Below, piece by piece: positions 59,417 to 64,000 of a stretch of 64,000 nt of DNA; the first letter of the stretch is position 1, and the number at the start of each line of letters is the position of its first letter. The notes beneath the pieces are model-generated. The model worked only from the letters and a program-made list of their open reading frames with translations, did no database searches and had not been told where the DNA came from. Made by a program: the position numbers and the translations under genes. This stretch comes from Romanomermis culicivorax (lineage: Eukaryota > Nematoda > Enoplea > Mermithida > Mermithidae): contig CAWUHX010000166.1 in assembly GCA_963922205.1 (NCBI GenBank), positions 1 through 64,000 of the forward strand, in the 5' to 3' direction.

Positions 59417-62400
59417 TCAGTAAGTTGTTAATGTAATTTTTATGTTATGTTCATCAAAGTTCTCACTTTGCACAACTGATTGTTGTTGTTCAGATTCAAT
59501 AGCTCCGATGCAAGGCCACAAACTTTCATGAGGTAATTGTTCAAAATAGCCATTGATGTTCACTGTACACCGATAGTCAATACACCTATAGTTGAAGATC
59601 TAATTATCCCCAAAAAGTACCAAATTTAAAACAATATGTGTAAAATTACCATTTGACTAAATTGTGCCATTTCTCTCGTCGGACATTATTGTCCAGTTCT
59701 TTGCTTACAAAGGTTCGGCCCTCTTTCAATGAAGGGAACATTGTGGCATATCCTACAATGAATAAAAGGCATCGAGCCCGGCTGATGGCAACATTCAACC
59801 GCTTATAATTTTCGAGGAATCCGATGGAGAAGTAGGGATTTGATCAAACGATATTGTATATTACAGTATCATATTCTTGGCCCTAAAACAAATCAACATT
59901 ATTTATTGGTGTGAACACTACCTATTATTATTCTGTACTTGAAAATTGTCCACGGTGCCAATTCGAACCTTTTTCAACTCGTTTTCCATTTGGGTAGGGG
60001 AGAGGTATCCATTCTCTAGATATTTCCCCGCCTTTATCGCTTTGCATGTCTCTAGCACTGTACTGCACAGCAGTTTGACCTGGGTGCTGTATGAAGTAAT
60101 GATGAGGATATCTTTGTTTTTGAACTCTTGCAGACCAATGAAAGTGGCTGCCAAATTGACAATGGCTCTTGCTTCCTTAACATTTTGTAAAGAGCGAGAA
60201 TTATCCTGCCATGATTCTTGTCCAGTGACATTGACCCAAGCTATTGGGAACCCGCTTATCATTGTTGGATAATTCGTCAGTAATGGGAGGTATCTGTCAT
60301 CTGGAAAACCATTTACATTAACTTGACAATATAATTCATTAATATTAAACATTACCTTTTTTAACACTGTTTTGAACAGAATTGCCATACGTTAATTTAC
60401 TGACTAGGCTTCGGATCTCTGGATGCATGCCATATTGTTAATTAAGCAAGGCATATGGCAGATGCATGTTGTGAAGGCGTTCAAATAATGTTTGACCGTA
60501 ACCTAACTCTTCTGCTTTTTGGGATGTGAAGCAAGGGCCCAATTGACAGGAATCCCCCATGAGAGTAACCTTAATAGATGTATTACAAGTTTAAACATTT
60601 GTGATAATTGTGAAAATCGCAAAACTTACTCATCTCCTAATATGAAGACGCGTGAATGGTATGAGCATTGCTGTTTCAGTATCCTGAGCCCCGTCATCGA
60701 TGACGATTAATTTGAAAAAGGTTCTGGTCAATCGTGAGTCAGCAGCACCATTGCACATCAAAAAAACTGTGCGAAATCTTGAATGTAATAGTAATTTTTT
60801 GTACTTGAACAAGTCTCAATCAGTCTTCCTTTCCTCCTCCTTCATTAAAGGCCTTCCACCTTTGGTGCCATACTTCAGTAGAATTTTTTGACGCCATTGT
60901 GGCTTGCTGTTAGCGTCAATTCAAAAAAAATTTAATTTTTAAAATAATTCTGAAAAATTTTTTAAATTAAAAATTTTTCAAAAATTCAAAATAATAAAAA
61001 TTTATTTTACAAAAATAGGAACCAAATTTTTGGATTGTTTACTCACCAGAGGTATCCATTTTGCAAATTATCTTCTCTTAGGGCAATATTTTGCAACGTG
61101 AATGGCCTAATGTCATTTTCGGGTGAGTAGTACTTTGCTCGACTTGTCAAATGTACAACATTTTCCCGAATATTACAATCTTCATTTGGATTGTTTGCAA
61201 CACTCTTCAACAAAACCGGAATGAAATTGTCGACAGCAGTGTTTGAAGGGGATGTGATGAGGCTTTTGGAGTTGTCAACAGTGAAAGCACATGGGACAAT
61301 TGTTGTGGCTGTAGGCGTTTTTCCTGTCCCTGGTGGACCCTGATCATTGAATATATATTTCAGCTGTACATTGTTTGAAAACCTTGTGATTTCTAAAATA
61401 TTTTACTTGAATAATGAAAATGTAGTTCTTTGCTGATGAACGAACGGCCTCCATTTGCGAAGGGTTGAGAGCGCACAAAGACAACAGGTCAGGCCTATCT
61501 TCAAACTGGTCATGTATGAGGTATTCCTTTGTCTGAATCTGCCACGTATCAACAAATCGGGAATTGGTTCACTTATTTGAAAGGAAGTTTCATTTAATGC
61601 GCGAATGGGCATCCCAGACTGCTCATGGATGTACGTAGTTCCAGTTTGGAATTGTTTTCTCCTCAACAGCCATATTGCACTGTTTAAATCAACCTTTGAT
61701 AGATGCTTGATTGTGTTCAAACAATTTTGCATTCTAAATGTACCAACAATGACTATAGTATTGATTCTTAATTTTATTGATAACTTGCTTATTAAGTTCA
61801 CAATACCTAAGCTAAGCCGTCTCCTGGCCTTTCCACAAAATGTTGCCTTTGTGTGGCCCTATCAATCACATTTTCTGAAGGAAACGGTCTAGGGCAACGG
61901 CCGAAAGTTCATCGTAATCAGCATCATCATCATCATCATCATCATCATTGTTTGTCTCTATTTCCGTTTCGTCCCTCCCATGTTTGCATGTTGTCTTTGG
62001 GTTTGGTGAATCCTTGGAGGTTGCACAAATGGAAATTCAATCCATTTATTGCAGTATCTGTCACATTTAAAAGCACTGCTTTGCAGTACCCATCAGTTTC
62101 AATCCAGTTGTCTGTAGATTCGTTTTTTTCCAACAACGTTAGCTTGATTTTTTGGTTATGACGAACGACTGAAGTATTAATAAAAACTGTTGAACACAAC
62201 AGCCCAAATAGAGTATTGAGTACTTACATTTTGGCAGCATTCCTTCGAACTTAAGCATTCCAGTTGTGAAATTCAGTGGATCAAGGACAAAATCCCTGCA
62301 GCTAAAATGTTTACTGCTCTCACGGAGCATGTTGTTGTTTTCCGTGGTTTCGAGATTGTGACAGTGCTTCATTGTTTTGATGTACTCATTCGAGGTATAG

Positions 62401-63213
62401 TAACTGAAAGTAAATTATCAAGTTTATATACACACCCAACATACCCAATTAAATATTATTGAAGCAAAAAACAAGAGTAAATTGATTATGCTCATTGTTG
62501 GCAAATTTTGGTTTAGGGTAGACTTAAAAATCTGAAGTTGTGAATATCTTACGCCTAGGTTTGTATTTTATGTCCTTGAGTTTTTCTATTCCTTTAAATC
62601 CTAGAGTCAAACAACTTGGGATATGATGGAATGAACACTTGTTGCCAGCATAATCATAGTGGGTTGCGTCAGGGGCCAATCGTCGAACATCTTCTGATTC
62701 ATCTATTAGAGGCAGAGGTATCCCTAGTTCAAATAAATCCTCATCCTCATCATCAGAAGTCGACTCTTCAATCGGTGGCTGAAACATAGTACTCATTAGA
62801 ATATCAAACATTTAAAACAGAATAAATGATGAAAATGCATACCTCTACAGGGGGGGGCAAAAAACCACCTTGTAACCCAAGGAGAAAACTTTCGAATTTT
62901 ATCAACCCTCCCCCACCTGCCGGTCAGAGGTCTTACATGTCTGTTTAAATGAGTTAAGTTACTTGAAGCAGCACTGTTCCACTTATTTTCGTAGCCATCG
63001 AACTTTGAATTCAAGAAATTAGGGAATGGTTACTTGGATAAAAGCGTAAATGACAATTAGTTATTGATGGAATGATACATAATAGTATCATAATTACCTG
63101 AGGTATCTGTATTCCAATAATAAATTCTGTTTTAGACGGAATTTTGAGCTTAAATCAAGATTATTTTTATTGACAGACAATTGAACACATCTAAAACTTG
63201 TGTTGAGCAGACC
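59417..63213 (-). pseudogene. UPF1-like SF1 RNA helicase, multi-exon and decayed
   Basis: Exons of the helicase core (minus strand): 61407 and upstream, 61339-61047, 60906-60630, 60569-60356, 60300-59939, 59882-59650, 59585-59417, joined by GT-AG introns of 67, 140, 60, 55, 56 and 64 bp. Motifs in order: LNPSQMEAV; Walker A GPPGTGKT; SPSNTAVDN; CNGAADSRL; IDDGAQ (Walker B, Asp where the family has Glu); MGDSCQLGP; QYGMHP (family QYRMHP); ITSYSTQV; VDNFQ|GQEYD; LNVAISRAR. This order and wording are those of UPF1 rather than PIF1 or Helitron helicases. Stops: TGA after KTD (60906 exon), TGA just before the 60630 donor, TAA before QYGMHP, TGA after NIV. Upstream exons (62778-62553, acidic, EESTSDDEDEDLFELGIP; about 62400-62228; possibly 63213-63102) are likely N-terminal but their frames do not join cleanly. 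A (CAT)n run at 61922-61946 encodes poly-Asp. Confidence 0.8.
62845..62945. mobile_element. G-run repeat within the helicase locus
   Basis: CATACCTCTACAGGGGGGGG to CGGTCAGAGGTCTTACATGT, the terminal signature of the G-run MITE family, shortened to about 100 bp; lies in an intron of the helicase. Confidence 0.6.
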
Positions 63214-64000
63214 TAAAAAAGAAACAAATGTTACATTCAGCAGTGATAAGATAATTGTTGAAAGAGTGAAAAAAGTAGGCGAGCGAATACATGGTGGAAA
63301 ATTTATGTACATACAGTAAACTTCATACTTTAGTAGGTTGAGTTGCAAAAATTGGACCAACATGTCTATTGGAGTAGTTTATTTATTCACCCTTTATTTA
63401 AGAACATAATTCAAATTCTCCATGTCACATTACATAAAAAATTGCACCTTGATCTCAACATCAACATGTGTGCAAGGTAGTATTGTAATTGAAAAATATT
63501 GCTTATTCAAGAACTGATTACTGTAATATTTAAATTTGGAATTTTATTATCGCGCTACACTGCAATTGTATAGTTATTTTACCGATTACCAAAACGCGCA
63601 CATACTGTACATTTCACTTCACTTATGCACATTTATGGCTACGTTTATTCACCATTTTGGTCAAACCAAATATTCAGAGCACCCATATTGGTGAAATTAA
63701 AAAAGTAGTAAGTTTTTTTATCTTGTGTCGAGGAAATAACATACTTCAAAATCGCATCTATGTTTTGTTTTTCCAAAAAACCTACATTCATGGTAATTTG
63801 TTGTTGTTGTTGTTCTTATTATACAACAAATGTGGAAAAACCAAAATCAAAAAAGCAAAAACCTTAATTCAAGGAAATTTGTTGTTGTTCTTGTTTTTAT
63901 TGATCCCCCACCCCAGTGCAAAATAGGGCTATTTGTAAATGGTTTTTTCAACCACCTTCAATATATCTCTTTTCAGTCCTCTTTTCCAACAGATACCTTG
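63214..64000. other. Gene-free end of window
   Basis: AT-rich. Two similar (TTG)n tracts at 63798-63815 and 63877-63890 form part of a short duplication. No gene seen. Confidence 0.55.

Noticed and set aside
59417-61407. Helitron helicase
   Set aside because: Motifs (MGDSCQLGP, VDNFQ|GQEYD, LNVAISRAR, LNPSQ) are UPF1-type, not PIF1-type, and there is no Rep domain.
62796-63014. Coding exon upstream of the helicase
   Set aside because: The frame runs through a G-run repeat insertion, so the peptide is a repeat artefact.

Overview
The window is AT-rich animal-type nuclear DNA, almost certainly an invertebrate metazoan. Evidence: spliced genes with very short GT-AG introns (55-140 bp), a Ty3/gypsy-type LTR element, PIF/Harbinger and hAT-type DNA transposons, tRNA-derived SINEs, and no prokaryotic gene organisation. 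I cannot name the species. Most of the 64 kb is transposon and repeat sequence, often nested; real protein-coding content is small and mostly decayed.

Layout. 1-9.2 kb: gene-poor DNA with an hAT MITE (2686-3973), a TIR element (about 4182-6366) carrying a SINE and another hAT-like MITE, and a PIF/Harbinger element with a truncated transposase (7636-8810). 9198-19742: a complete LTR retrotransposon with identical-length 613-bp LTRs and a 4-bp TSD. It encodes Gag and an aspartic protease, has no detectable reverse transcriptase, RNase H or integrase, and instead carries a second ~1335-codon frame that begins with a DEDDy 3'-5' exonuclease domain and ends in an RGG-like tail. 20-36 kb: mosaic of dispersed repeats, a foldback element, G-run MITEs, a second SINE, a TIR element inserted in a G-run MITE, and the PBS end of another LTR element. 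36.9-41.8 kb: a possible large TIR element with palindromic satellite ends, two small exons for a basic protein, and an hAT MITE with a perfect 8-bp TSD. 42-50 kb: hAT MITEs, a Harbinger remnant, a tandem-repeat foldback element. 50-56 kb: diverged duplications and a MADF-domain exon. 56.2-59.3 kb: an 11-unit tandem array with a TATA-like box in nearly every unit. 59.4-63.2 kb (minus): a multi-exon UPF1-like SF1 helicase gene, decayed.

How it fits together. The best candidate for something new is the exonuclease-bearing LTR element: all five residues expected of a DEDDy exonuclease are present. Its interrupting codons are all TGA or TAG with no frameshift in the long frames, and six of ten LTR-LTR differences are CpG transitions, which suggests cytosine methylation of the element. 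The same type of stop (TGA where an Arg codon is expected) appears in the helicase and a Harbinger fragment. The TGA/TAG stops mean the LTR frames are described as they stand, not as working proteins.
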